Below, one piece after another: positions 1-7,838 of a DNA stretch of 10,084 bases. Position 1 is the stretch's first letter, and every line of letters starts with the position of its first letter. A program made the translations under genes and the position numbers. The stretch comes from Auxenochlorella pyrenoidosa (taxonomy: Eukaryota; Chlorophyta; Trebouxiophyceae; Chlorellales; Chlorellaceae): assembly GCA_001430745.1 (NCBI GenBank), contig KQ481938.1, positions 1,530,994 to 1,541,077 of the forward strand, written 5' to 3'. The notes below the pieces were generated by a model that was not told where the DNA came from, did no database searches, and saw nothing but the letters and a program-made list of their open reading frames with translations.

Positions 1-19
1 ACCACACATACTCACCACC

Positions 20-66
20 ACTCCCCCCCCCCCACCCCACCCACCCCCACCCACCCCACCCCTCAG
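20..66 (+). repeat. C-rich tract ending in a splice acceptor
   Basis: This is an almost pure C/A stretch of short C runs separated by single A residues. It ends in CCTCAG, directly before the first coding exon of the window. It serves as an unusually C-rich polypyrimidine tract for the 3' splice site. The opposite strand is G-rich, with many runs of three or more G, and could form a quadruplex. It is simple sequence; I see no other function. Confidence 0.7.
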
Positions 67-499
67 GCACCGTGGAGGAGAAGATCAAGGCGTTTGTGGA
101 GCGGCAGGTGGAGCAGGAGGGGGAGGAGCCGCAGGAGGTGCCTGAGTCGACGGCCATGGAGGCCAACCTGGGTGCGCCCGGCCCCGCCTTGCCCCGCCCC
201 GCCAGCCGCTGCCCCGCGCCTTGATGTGCTGCTGTCGGGGAGGGTGCAGCATGGCAGGGGGGTGGATTGTGCACCGGCGTAACGCGGCCCCTGCGTGAGA
301 GGCGGGTCCTCTTGTGCAGCAGCAGCAGCAGCTGTCACCGAGGACCCGGCTCGAGGCATGCCATCATGCCTGCCAGGACCCTCCCCTTCTTTCCCGCCCC
401 GCAGCCTCGCACGACGAGTCCAACAAGCTGACTGTGGAGGACCTGCGTGACATGATCCACGACAGCGTGATGGAGGAGGGTGAGGAGGAGCAGGAGTGA
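67..499 (+). CDS. 3' end of a gene with a Glu-rich C-terminus; possibly SNF2-type ATPase (partial)
   Basis: Only the last two exons are in the window. Exon A is 67-171, after a CCTCAG acceptor; intron 172-404 is GT-AG and phase 1; exon B is 405-499 and ends in TGA. The visible 66 residues are highly charged. They begin with xTVEEKI, continue through a Glu/Gln-rich linker to a short LTVEDLRDMI helix, and end in an EEGEEEQE tail. The first codon is split (xGC), so GTVEEKI is possible. That would match the segment that follows helicase motif VI in SNF2-family ATPases (GT[VI]EEKI), and a short helix near the C-terminus is also seen in some of those proteins. The match is one short motif, so the family is tentative. 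That this is a real gene end is much better supported: codon-like composition, clean splice sites, matching phase, and TGTAA motifs downstream. Confidence 0.6.
317..331 (+). repeat. (CAG)5 microsatellite in the last intron of gene 1
   Basis: Five CAG units lie inside the 172-404 intron, about 75 bp upstream of the acceptor used. The reading frame is open from here to the stop codon. However, splicing after any of these CAGs would put the final exon in the wrong phase relative to the phase-1 donor at 172, so I treat the repeat as intronic. Confidence 0.6.
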
Positions 500-555
500 G
501 GGCCACGCGGAGCGCGCGGCACCGCGACCAGACTCCTTCCATGACGCCTCCAGGA

Positions 556-567
556 CACGTGCACGTG
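556..567. promoter_or_regulatory. Tandem CACGTG palindrome (two G-boxes)
   Basis: CACGTG occurs twice back to back, giving a perfect 12-bp palindrome. CACGTG is the core bound by plant bZIP and bHLH factors. The site lies 57 bp after the stop codon of gene 1 and about 600 bp before the ATG of gene 2. It may be only part of a 3'UTR, so a regulatory role is speculative. Confidence 0.25.
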
Positions 568-713
568 CCGCACAGCGCGCGCAGCTTGACTTTTCTCCTC
601 ACATACCAACATCTCTCGTGCTCTGACTTTTGCACCTTGCCCTCCTCTGTCTGCCTCTGCTTCCACTTCCTGCTCCCGAATTCTTTTTGCAATCTCTCGC
701 CCGTGCACAACTT

Positions 714-736
714 TGTAAACTCTCGACCCACTGTAA
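714..736 (+). promoter_or_regulatory. Two TGTAA polyadenylation motifs for gene 1
   Basis: TGTAA occurs at 714-718 and 732-736, about 215-235 bp after the stop codon of gene 1, in a locally AT-richer stretch. TGTAA is the usual near-upstream polyadenylation element in chlorophyte algae. The pair is a good candidate for the mRNA end, with cleavage expected 10-20 nt further on. Confidence 0.6.
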
Positions 737-1169
737 ACAATTGTTGGGCCTCAGCTTACCCATGCTCACAGTGGCTGCCATGCCATCACGGCACATTACA
801 GAAAGCAGACGGAGGATTGACGACGAGTGGCGCAGCACGCGCTCAGCACATCTTGCATGACCCCGCATGCGTGCACCTGAAATGTCTTCCTGAGACCAGA
901 TGTGTGATTATGTCTCTCAGGATCCAGGGAGGCCGTACATCGAGCCTGCATGGATCCTGTATTTGGAAGATGGCCTGATCACGACGCGCTCAGCCGGCTG
1001 GCGGCACTCATCTAAGCGCACACGCAGTCACCTACTGCGGTGCGTCGGCTCCCATGTCGAACGCCAATTTTCGACTCCGATAGTGTATTGCGCTGATCGG
1101 AGCATCTCGAGGGCCCTGAAACATCCCCTACGTTTCAGCAAAGCCCCCAGGGTTCTTGCTCCAACCCCC

Positions 1170-2570
1170 ATGGGCACCACGACTCGCAAGAGATCAATCG
1201 TAGAGACTGCAGAAGAGACGCAGGCGGCCGAGCGGCCAAAGCGTGGGAAGCGCCAGCGCTCCGTCTCGCCGCCGCCCGCGGCGCCAGCGCCAGCAGCCAA
1301 GTCGCGGCACAGCCAGGCCCACGCTGCAGAGGCCAAGAGTGGGCGCTCTGGTACCAAGAGGAGGACGGCTGATCGCCAGGGCGAGGGAGCAGGCAGCGCA
1401 AAGGCGGCCGCCCCTGCGTCACCCACAGCGGCTGTGGGCAAGGGCAAACGCCCAGGCAGGTCCCATGCTGCAGCGCCGGCTGGTGCTGCTGCCTCGGCAG
1501 CACCTTTCTCCATCAACCGGGCGCCGGTGCTCACACTGTGGGCGGCCGTGGTGGCGCAGCGGCAGGGCTTCAGCTGGGACGAGGCGCTGACCTTTGGCAA
1601 GGAGGTGTCGGGGATTCTGGCGCAGAGCAAGGGGCGCAGCCTGGGCATCTACGAGGCGAAGGAGCGCAGCGAGGCAAGCACCGGCGCCACGTGCGCTGCC
1701 CTCTGCCGTCGCCGTGGTTTCCTCGACTGCCAGGCTGCCAGGGCTGCCGTGAAGCAGTGGCCAATGTCCCAGTTCAGTGCCCACCCTGAGCTGCCCACCC
1801 TTGAGGTGCCCGCACCGTCTGCAGGAGGAGGACGCAGAGCGGGCAGCCGAGGAGGCGGCGGCGGGGGTGCAGCGCGTGGACGTGTTTGGCATGCGCCTCA
1901 AGGCGGTGGGCCCTGGCAGCCACTTGACCGAGGGAGCAAGCAGGCAGCAAGCAGGGGGACCCAACTAAACTTGTCCACAGCGGGTTGAGGAATGTCTGTT
2001 CAGCCCCACCTGCCCCTGATGCATTCTGTTCGCCACTGCCGCGTGCAATCCAGAAAGCTGGTCTTGCACGTTCCCTCACGTTCTGTAACCCCCTCTCCTC
2101 ACCACGGCAGGTGACCCAGGACGGGCAGCGGCTGGCATACTCTGGCGGAGCCGCCATCAAGCCCGGCGGCGTGCAGGGCTACCTGAGCCGCGCCTTCAAG
2201 GACCGGCTGGGAGACGCCAAGGTGGGGGCTGGAGGCTTGGAACAGGGAGGTTTTCAGGTGGCTGACGGTGCTTAAACTTGCCCATGGCTGCGCTTCCTTG
2301 TCCTCTGTACACACAGCACCGCCTGCCATGCATCCGGGTGGATAAGCCAGCAGCGCTTGCCATCAACAGGGCCTCATCCCAGCCTACTGCCTTCTGCTGC
2401 AGGCGGCCATGGAAGAGCTGGCCGCTGCTGTTCCGCCAGAGCAGCTGGGCCGCGAGGCTTACGGCCTGTACGAGCGCTTCAGGCCTGAGTGGAGGGGCTG
2501 GGGCGTGGCGGGGCAGCTGGACCTGGGGAAGGTGCGCCAGCTGGCGGCCGACTGGCAGCGGGAAGTCTGA
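1170..2570 (+). CDS. Conserved protein: basic tail plus bacterial-type domain of unknown function
   Basis: Four exons encode 287 aa: 1170-1673, 1825-1905, 2111-2221 and 2403-2570 (TGA). All three introns are phase 0; the first is GC-AG and the others GT-AG. Residues 1-113 are low-complexity and rich in Ala, Pro, Lys and Arg. Clusters such as RPKRGKRQR (22-30) and GTKRR look like nuclear localisation signals, and the whole resembles a histone-H1-like tail. From residue 115 (INRAPVLTLWAAVVAQRQGF) begins a compact domain containing SKGRSLGIY (153-161), GMRLKA, a YLSRAF helix, AYGLYERFRPEWRGWG and a final helix. I recall this pattern from a widespread bacterial family of unknown function, but could not check it. 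The ATG at 1170 was chosen because the upstream in-frame sequence does not look coding. I assign no biochemical role. Bacterial origin is inference; the exon structure is not. Confidence 0.78.
1674..1824 (+). other. GC-AG intron 1 of the basic-tail gene
   Basis: The donor is GAG|GCAAGC and the acceptor CTGCAG|GAG; the intron is 151 bp and phase 0. It joins SLGIYEAKERSE to EEDAERAAEE with no frame problem and yields a continuous helical stretch. The nearest GT donor (1691) gives phase 2 and would misframe the downstream exons, which share one frame ending in the stop codon at 2570. Without splicing, translation runs to a TGA at 1986-1988. Confidence 0.75.
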
Positions 2571-2963
2571 GCGATTGCTGGCGCTTGCCTTCACCACAGC
2601 GCCTTGGAGGATGTGAGGATGGCAGTTGCGACTCAAGTATGCACAAAGGGGGGGTGGCTGCCAACATGGGTGCCGTCGCATTAGCCATCGGTGTTGATTG
2701 TGAGATGCGCATGTCAGTTGATGCACCAAGCATGCATGACCATGCACTCACCTTGAAGCACGGCATACAGTGTGAAACAGCTCGATTTGGGGTGTGCAAG
2801 GAGAGCAGCAGCACGGCTTGCAGCAGCGGTGGCGTCCATCTCATGCTTGCCATGAGCTGGTGGCGAACAGTGGCATCCTGCTAAGCGTATTGGCGCTGTG
2901 GACGTTCCGATCGCCAAAAATACTAATTTGTGCCTTGCGCAGGCCTCTCCTCTGGCCTCCCCG
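2571..2963 (+). other. Intergenic between genes 2 and 3
   Basis: This holds the 3'UTR of gene 2 and the promoter/5'UTR of gene 3. No TGTAA motif appears after the stop codon of gene 2, so its mRNA end cannot be placed. Local GC content is lower than in the exons. There are short GCATGC-type palindromes but no recognisable gene or element. Confidence 0.5.
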
Positions 2964-5134
2964 ATGGCTTCCGTCGCAGCCTGCTCGGCTGCTAGCTGCA
3001 GCCGCGCTCTCACTGACAGAGGGAGCAAAGTCCAGATTTGTCGCCCGGTCAGAGCAGCCAGCAGCGGCCGGGCCGCCACCACCGCCACCGCTGGCGACGC
3101 GGCGACGCGAGCTGCCGACCTCTCCATCCTCACGCTGGTGCGCTGGCTTTCCTGAATGAGAAGATGGCATACACATGGCATGAATATCCAGTCCATGGCT
3201 CTCAGTGGAGAGACGAGTGCTGCCCCCGCCGCACTTCCCAACCGTCTCTCCCTCTGCTGGGCTTGCAGGAGGAGCTGCAGCGCACGCTGGCGCAGCGCCG
3301 CCTGGACGCCGAGGGCAGCAGGGCAGAGCTGGAGGCACGGCTAGCCGCCTTCCTCGCAGCTCCGGCGCAGCACCCGCAGGCCGACTGCTCGCCCGCGGGC
3401 GACGTGCGGCTGGTGGGGGGCCGCCTGTTTGGGGGCGTCGCCCCGCTGCGCCGACACATCCAGCTGCTGTTCGAGCTGCTGCAGGCAAGGCCTGGCACGC
3501 AGCCGTGCTGGGAGCGTTGCGCCAGGAAAGAGGGGGTCCAGACGAGGCGGCCAGGGCGCAGCCAACATTTTCGCTTTTTTTAAGGCTCACGTGCATGCCC
3601 TTTTCGCCCTCCAGGGTGATGACGTGGCGCCCAGCCACCCAGACTACGAGTTCTTGCACGGGCTGCTGCGCATGCACCCGCGCTACTCAGAAAAGGTGCG
3701 GGGGGGCGGGGGGATTGTGGGTGGCCGGTGGTTGTGGTGGTGGAAGTGCGAGGGTGGCATGGCGGAAGGGTGGTACGAGTTCGTTAGTCACCATGAGTGC
3801 TTACGGGCGGGCAGTGGCAGCTTCTTGCCTCCTGCCCTGCCGCCCGGGATCCTCATATCCCTGGACCTGCAATAGCGAGCTCTGACCTCGCTGTGCGTGC
3901 GTGCCGGCCGCCGCAGGTGGCCCACCCCCCGGTGCAGCGCTTCCGCGTGCGCACCATCATCGAGAACGGCCAGCCGCCCATCCGCTTCTTCGAGTTCCAG
4001 GATGGCCGGGGCGTGTGGGACGACTTCAGCACGCGAAAGTGCCTGGGGTGAGAAGGCCGCGGCAGCCGCTGCTGACGCGCCACGAACCATGCCCCGCCTT
4101 TCGGCCTGTCCGGATCTAAAGGCAGTGCAATCCGGTGTATGCTGCGCACCCCTGCACCCCTGCCCGCTGCTCCACCCAAGCCCGCGCGCACCTTGGGCCT
4201 CTTCCTCCCGCCCCCTGGCTGCCTCCCTGCTATGCCGACCTCAACTTGCACGCTCCTGGCGGCCCCTTCTATCCTGGCCGCAGGTTTGCCACCGAGCACA
4301 ACGCCGCGCTGACGTTCCGCGACGCCATGCGCTGGGAGGTGCGGGAGCAGCTGGAGGCCTTCAGGCTGGCCTCGGTCGGCACCTCGGCCCGCGGCGCGCC
4401 GGTGTACAGGTGCGCGCCAGGCCTGGCCGACGCATGCACGCCGTCATGCTGTGGGGGCTGAACCCCTGCCGCACAGGCGGTGGTCCCTCTGTGCTCAGCC
4501 GGGGCGGAACCGTAGCATGCCTTTGTGGGTGAGGCAAGTGCCCACCTGCCTTCCCCACCTGTCCGGGCGCAGCTGACCTCCCTCCCTTCCCCACACACAC
4601 ACCGCCTGTCCTGGGGCGCAGGTGCGACGAGTGCCGCAAGCGTGTCAAGGATGGGAGCAGGCTGCGGCTGGAGTATGTGGAGCCCTCGTTTGGGCAGGTG
4701 GGCCGGCCGGGGGATGGGTGCGGCGGGGATGGGAGGGTGGCTGCGCTGGAGGCGGCGACGGTGGCAGCAGTGGCTGTGGTGTGCGACGGTGTGTATGCAT
4801 GGGCGGGTGTGGATGACTGGGGGCCCAGGATTCACTGCTCGAGGCACAGAGTTCCATACACTTCATTAACTACTCGTACCCCCCCCTTGGTCCCCTGCAG
4901 CTGGTCAAGGACTTTTCTGCCGCCTGGGGCCGGCCGCCGCCGCCGGTGGACGGCAAGGTGCCGGGCACCAACCGCGGCTGCTTCACCGACGCCGAGTGGG
5001 CGGCTGCCTGGCGGCGCTACCATCGCAGGCACGCCACCAAACTGCAGCTCGTGTGCTTCCGCTGCGCCAACGAGCGCAGGGCTGGGCAGGCTGCTGCTGC
5101 TGGATCGGGTTCTGGTTCTGACAGCGCCGCGTGA
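2964..5134 (+). CDS. Plastid-type SAP + DCL/DUF3223 protein with degenerate HNH-like finger
   Basis: Seven exons encode 345 aa: 2964-3137, 3269-3484, 3615-3695, 3917-4047, 4284-4409, 4622-4697 and 4901-5134. Intron phases are 0,0,0,2,2,0, and the second intron is GC-AG. The ATG at 2964 is the first in frame. Residues 1-33 (MASVAACSAASCSRAL..., then RPVRAA) look like a plastid transit peptide with a VRA|A site. Residues 52-88 fit a SAP motif (DLSILTL...RRLDAEGSRAELEARL), which binds nucleic acid and is split by intron 1. Residues 104-201 fit the DCL/DUF3223 domain: LFGGVAPLRRHIQ, GDDVAPSHPDYEFLHGLLRMHP, RVRT and VWDDFSTRKCL. Tomato DCL acts in plastid rRNA processing, and the same domain ends plant Pol V NRPE1. 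Residues 202-328 carry C244xxC247 and C320xxC323 around LEYVEPSFGQLVKDF and AWRRYHRRHATKLQLVC, an HNH-like layout with Tyr where the DH histidine is expected. A likely role is plastid nucleoid or rRNA maturation (inferred). Confidence 0.86.
3485..3614 (+). other. GC-AG intron 2 of the SAP-DCL gene
   Basis: The donor is CTGCAG|GCAAGG and the acceptor CCTCCAG|GGT; the intron is 130 bp and phase 0. Splicing joins LLFELLQ to GDDVAPSHPDYEF, which reproduces the spacing seen in DCL/DUF3223 domains. The only in-phase GT alternative (3536, GTCCAG) would insert 17 unrelated residues into the domain and has a poor donor. Confidence 0.82.
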
Positions 5135-5379
5135 GCTAGAGGGGTGGCCAGCTGTGCACGACTGATGACTGATCGGCCTGCAGCCAGGCATGCCCTGCTT
5201 TCAGCGTGTTGTTCATCGAATTTTGTTACCAATGCGTTTTATGAGCACTGAGTTTGCATTGAATTTTGAAGAATGTGATGAGAACTTTGTAAAGAAGGAC
5301 ATGGAGCAGTGATCACCGTTGCTGTCATTTGAAGTCACAGATGCTGCACCATTCTCGCGCTGGCATGCTGCTTGCCTCG
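5135..5379. other. Convergent 3' ends of genes 3 and 4
   Basis: Only 245 bp separate the stop codon of the SAP-DCL gene (+) from that of the methyltransferase gene (-). The middle of this stretch is AT-rich, and the 3'UTRs may overlap. TGTAA at 5288-5292 serves the + strand gene. No TTACA (the minus-strand TGTAA) is seen here, so the 3' end of the - strand gene is not marked. Confidence 0.6.
5288..5292 (+). promoter_or_regulatory. TGTAA polyadenylation motif of the SAP-DCL gene
   Basis: TGTAA lies 154 bp after the stop codon, within the AT-rich stretch ACTTTGTAAAGAAGG. It matches the usual chlorophyte poly(A) element, and its position fits a normal algal 3'UTR. Confidence 0.65.
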
Positions 5380-7838
5380 CTACCACCCCGGGACACCGCT
5401 CGCCGCCGCCTTCCAAGCCACGCACGTCTGCTCGTGCTGCGTGTTGGCCAGCAGCCAGAGCAGGCGCACGCCCCCAAACTCGGGCCCCAACTCCTCAGCC
5501 AGCCGCCGCTCAAACTCCGCCTCGCGGCCTGCAGACTTTCCGTGGAACTGCAGGGAGAGCAGGCAGGTTGTGGAGCAGGAGAGATGTGCCGCTCAGCCAC
5601 GGTGACCTGCCAGGCAGCGCAGGAGACTGAGTGAATGGCGAGGTTGCCGCGCCGCTCGCGGGATGGGTGGGCGCCCCACAAGAGCTCGCAAGCGGCTTGC
5701 CAGCCAAGGGCAGCTGCAGGGCGGCTCCACCGCGAGTGGCAACACCTGGCGCACCACCCCCGCCTGCCGCTTATCCCAAACTGGGCTGTCGTTAAAACAG
5801 TGGGCCCGGGCGCCCTGCAGCGGCGGCCCGCCCGGGCGTCACCTTGAGAGTCAGGATGACGGCAGCGCCCGGGTGCAGCAGCGGCAGCAGCGGGCGCATC
5901 ATGGCGACCACCTGGGAGGGGTGCCGGTTCACATCTGCAGCGGCAGGGCAGGGGGGCCGGCCCCTCTGGCTGAAGTTCAACTTGAACCCCGCCCTGCATG
6001 CCTGGCCTCGTGCCCGGGGCAGCATGGGGCCCTCGCCTGCCCTCCTCGCATATCCACCACCATGGCTGGGTACTGTGATACACGCAACGCTCTTCATGCA
6101 GTGGGACCAGGGGATACCCAAACCCTGCCTCTCGCCCTCCCTCCCTCCCTTCCCGCCCTGCCTGGCACCCACCTGACACGAGCAGGTCGACGCCCGCCTC
6201 GCCCACCATGGCCCTGATGGCATCCACCGCATCCTCCGCCTTGCAGGCCAGGTGCGTCACGGCGGGGGAGGCCAGGGCGCGGGGGTCCAGGGCGGCGGGG
6301 TCAACGGCAATCACGCGCCGCGCATGCTGCGCCAGCACGTGAGTCCAGCCGCCTGCGAGGGCACCGGCGGGCAGGAGGCAGCGACGCATGGCGGCGGTGG
6401 CCAAGCGGTGGCCAAAGAGGGCTGCGTGCCGGCCTGCACGGCTGAGCCGTGCTGTGGGCCCCTGCCGCATCTGCTCACAGGCCCTGCATAGCACGGCGCT
6501 GCAGGCTGCACCCAAGCCCCATCCATCAGCATTTGAGCGGCCCCTTGAGCGCATGCATGACATGCAGGGCGGCCTGCTTGTCACGCTGCCGGGTGCCGTT
6601 GCACAGTAGCCACTTGCGGGAGGGGGTGCCTGCCTCACCTGGCGCAGCCCCCAGGTCCACGGCAACACCGGTGGTCAGCCTGAGCCCGCAGGCCTGCAGC
6701 GCCTCTGCCAGCTTGCCTGCAGCCAGGGGGCAAGCGCAAGGATGAGGTGTGCGGAGAGCGGAGCCGGGCCGGAGAGGCGGCGCACACGGCGGCGCACAGG
6801 GCTGCTGGGAAGCTGGGCCGCCATGCACTGCGGCCAGGTGATGCGCCGCTGGCCCCCCAACCAAGCCGGCCAGGTTCCTCTGCTGGCCCCCCCCCTGCGC
6901 TTGCCTGCCGCCTTGCTCAGCTGGTCAGGGATGCGCTTGTCCTTGACCGGGGAATAGTTGTACAGAGTGGTGGCCGGCTGCAGGCTGTACAGCACGCGCC
7001 GGCGCCGCCGGTGCTCCACCTGCTGTTCTTGCTGCGCTGGCTGTTGGCCATCCTGCTCCCCCGCCACCGGCGCCGCCGCCGCGCCCTGCTGCTGCCGCCC
7101 GTCGTCTGGTGATGCCACTGCCTGCTGCGCCGCCTCGCCGCCCTCCTCCTCGCCTTCCTCGCCACCTTCGGCTGCCATGCTGACGACATTCAGCACCCAC
7201 TTGGGACTGACCGGCTGCAGGTTGAAAGCCGGGCCGAGCTGGTCTGCAAGCCAAGCCTCCAGCGTGCGGGGGGCGCACTGCAGCCGCAGGGCGCCGCCGT
7301 CTGGTGGCGGCCCAGCCGCCCGCAGCTGCGCCACAAGGTCCTTGTGTGAAGAAGCCTCGCGGGGCTCGGAGCCCAGCCAGTAGCACCTCACAACCGCGGC
7401 ACTGCAGCTTGCCCCAGAGTAAAGCCAGCGGTTGAGCTCCGCCGGCGCCAACTTGCAGCCGGAGAAGAACACAAGGCAGGGGCCGACCTTTTCGGTGCAG
7501 GGGCCCACCTCCACGGCCTGATTATGGAGGGAAGGAGATCTTGTCTTAGGCGGGGCTGTGCTGCACCCCGACGATGGCAGCAGCGCCAGCGGCGGCAGGC
7601 GGTAGGCAAACATCAGTTGAGAGGGGGCATGCATGCATGCGCTAACCTCCTCGCAGATGTCCTCTGGGTAAAAGAATGTGCACTCTCGAGGGGCTGCCGC
7701 ATACCGCCACAGACGGTGCGCAAGGGATTGGTTCGTCGTCTGCAAAACGAAGGACGACATGCTGATCACAACAAGCGCAATACCACCAAAGAATTTCAAC
7801 CGCGAGGGGTGTCCAGGAACTTTGAACCTGCCCTTCAT
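5380..7838 (-). CDS. FtsJ/RlmM-type rRNA 2'-O-methyltransferase
   Basis: Six exons on the minus strand encode 440 aa: 7838-7647, 7517-6905, 6716-6639, 6352-6173, 5934-5843 and 5547-5380 (TAG). Intron phases are 0,1,1,1,0, and the second intron is GC-AG. The C-terminal part (about residues 265-432) is a class I SAM-dependent FtsJ fold. It has the SAM loop VDLGAAPGGWTHVL (from 288), the acidic VIAVDP strand, SDVNRHP (D355), VILTLKFHGKS (K385) and NTQHEQTCVAW (E424). With a Lys at 266 or 270 this gives the family's K-D-K-E tetrad, so it should methylate a ribose 2'-OH of RNA, probably rRNA (target inferred). Residues 65-175 form an unassigned N-terminal domain, followed by a Glu/Gln/Arg-rich linker (about 180-236). 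Exon 1 encodes a basic start and one hydrophobic segment (16-32), resembling a membrane anchor, which is unusual here. ATGs at 7634 or 7613 inside intron 1 offer an alternative start with a leader-like N-terminus. Confidence 0.86.
6717..6904 (-). other. GC-AG intron 2 of the methyltransferase gene
   Basis: Read on the minus strand, the donor is GGCAG|GCAAGC and the acceptor GCTGCAG|GC; the intron is 188 bp and phase 1. It joins DQLSKAAG to KLAEALQACG just before the SAM-binding loop, restoring the helix with lysines expected in FtsJ enzymes. No GT donor close to the end of the conserved sequence gives the right phase. Confidence 0.78.
7518..7646 (-). other. Frame-preserving, stop-free intron 1 of the methyltransferase gene
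   Basis: The donor is GAG|GTTAGC and the acceptor AATCAG|GCC. The intron is 129 bp, phase 0, divisible by three, and has no in-frame stop, so retention would insert 43 residues. It contains ATGs in the same frame at 7634 and 7613. The latter reads MFAYRLPPLALLPSSG, a plausible organelle-targeting leader. A GCAT repeat sits at 7627-7640. Whether this segment is spliced, retained or the true 5' end cannot be settled from sequence alone. Confidence 0.55.

Larger units (their letters stand above)
500..1169 (+). other. Intergenic: 3'UTR of gene 1 and upstream region of gene 2
   Basis: This stretch is visibly less GC-rich than the flanking exons. It holds the probable 3'UTR of gene 1 up to about 750, with its two TGTAA motifs, followed by the upstream region and 5'UTR of gene 2. 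I see no convincing TATA box. The frame of gene 2 stays open upstream to an ATG at 900, which would add 90 residues. That extension has mixed composition and no recognisable domain, so I treat it as untranslated. Confidence 0.5.

Noticed and set aside
63..740. Long minus-strand open frame of 225 codons over the end of gene 1
   Set aside because: It is antisense to the two spliced exons and crosses the less GC-rich 3'UTR. Its composition is Arg/Leu/Pro/Cys-rich, typical of shadow frames in GC-rich DNA, and no family resemblance is seen.
900..1169. Upstream in-frame extension of gene 2 to an ATG at 900
   Set aside because: It would add 90 residues with no recognisable pattern in a lower-GC stretch. 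The ATG at 1170 starts the basic tail cleanly. Transcript data could still revive it.
2084..2088. TGTAA inside intron 2 of gene 2
   Set aside because: It matches the poly(A) motif but sits 22 bp before the exon 3 acceptor. Using it would truncate the conserved domain, so it is probably chance.
3536..3614. GT donor alternative for intron 2 of the SAP-DCL gene
   Set aside because: It is in phase but the donor (GTCCAG) is weak, and it inserts 17 residues into a conserved part of DUF3223. The GC donor gives exact domain continuity.
5325..6668. 447-codon minus-strand open frame
   Set aside because: It runs through introns of the methyltransferase gene. Only the segment 6352-6173 in it matches the SAM-domain exon; the rest is intron or another frame.
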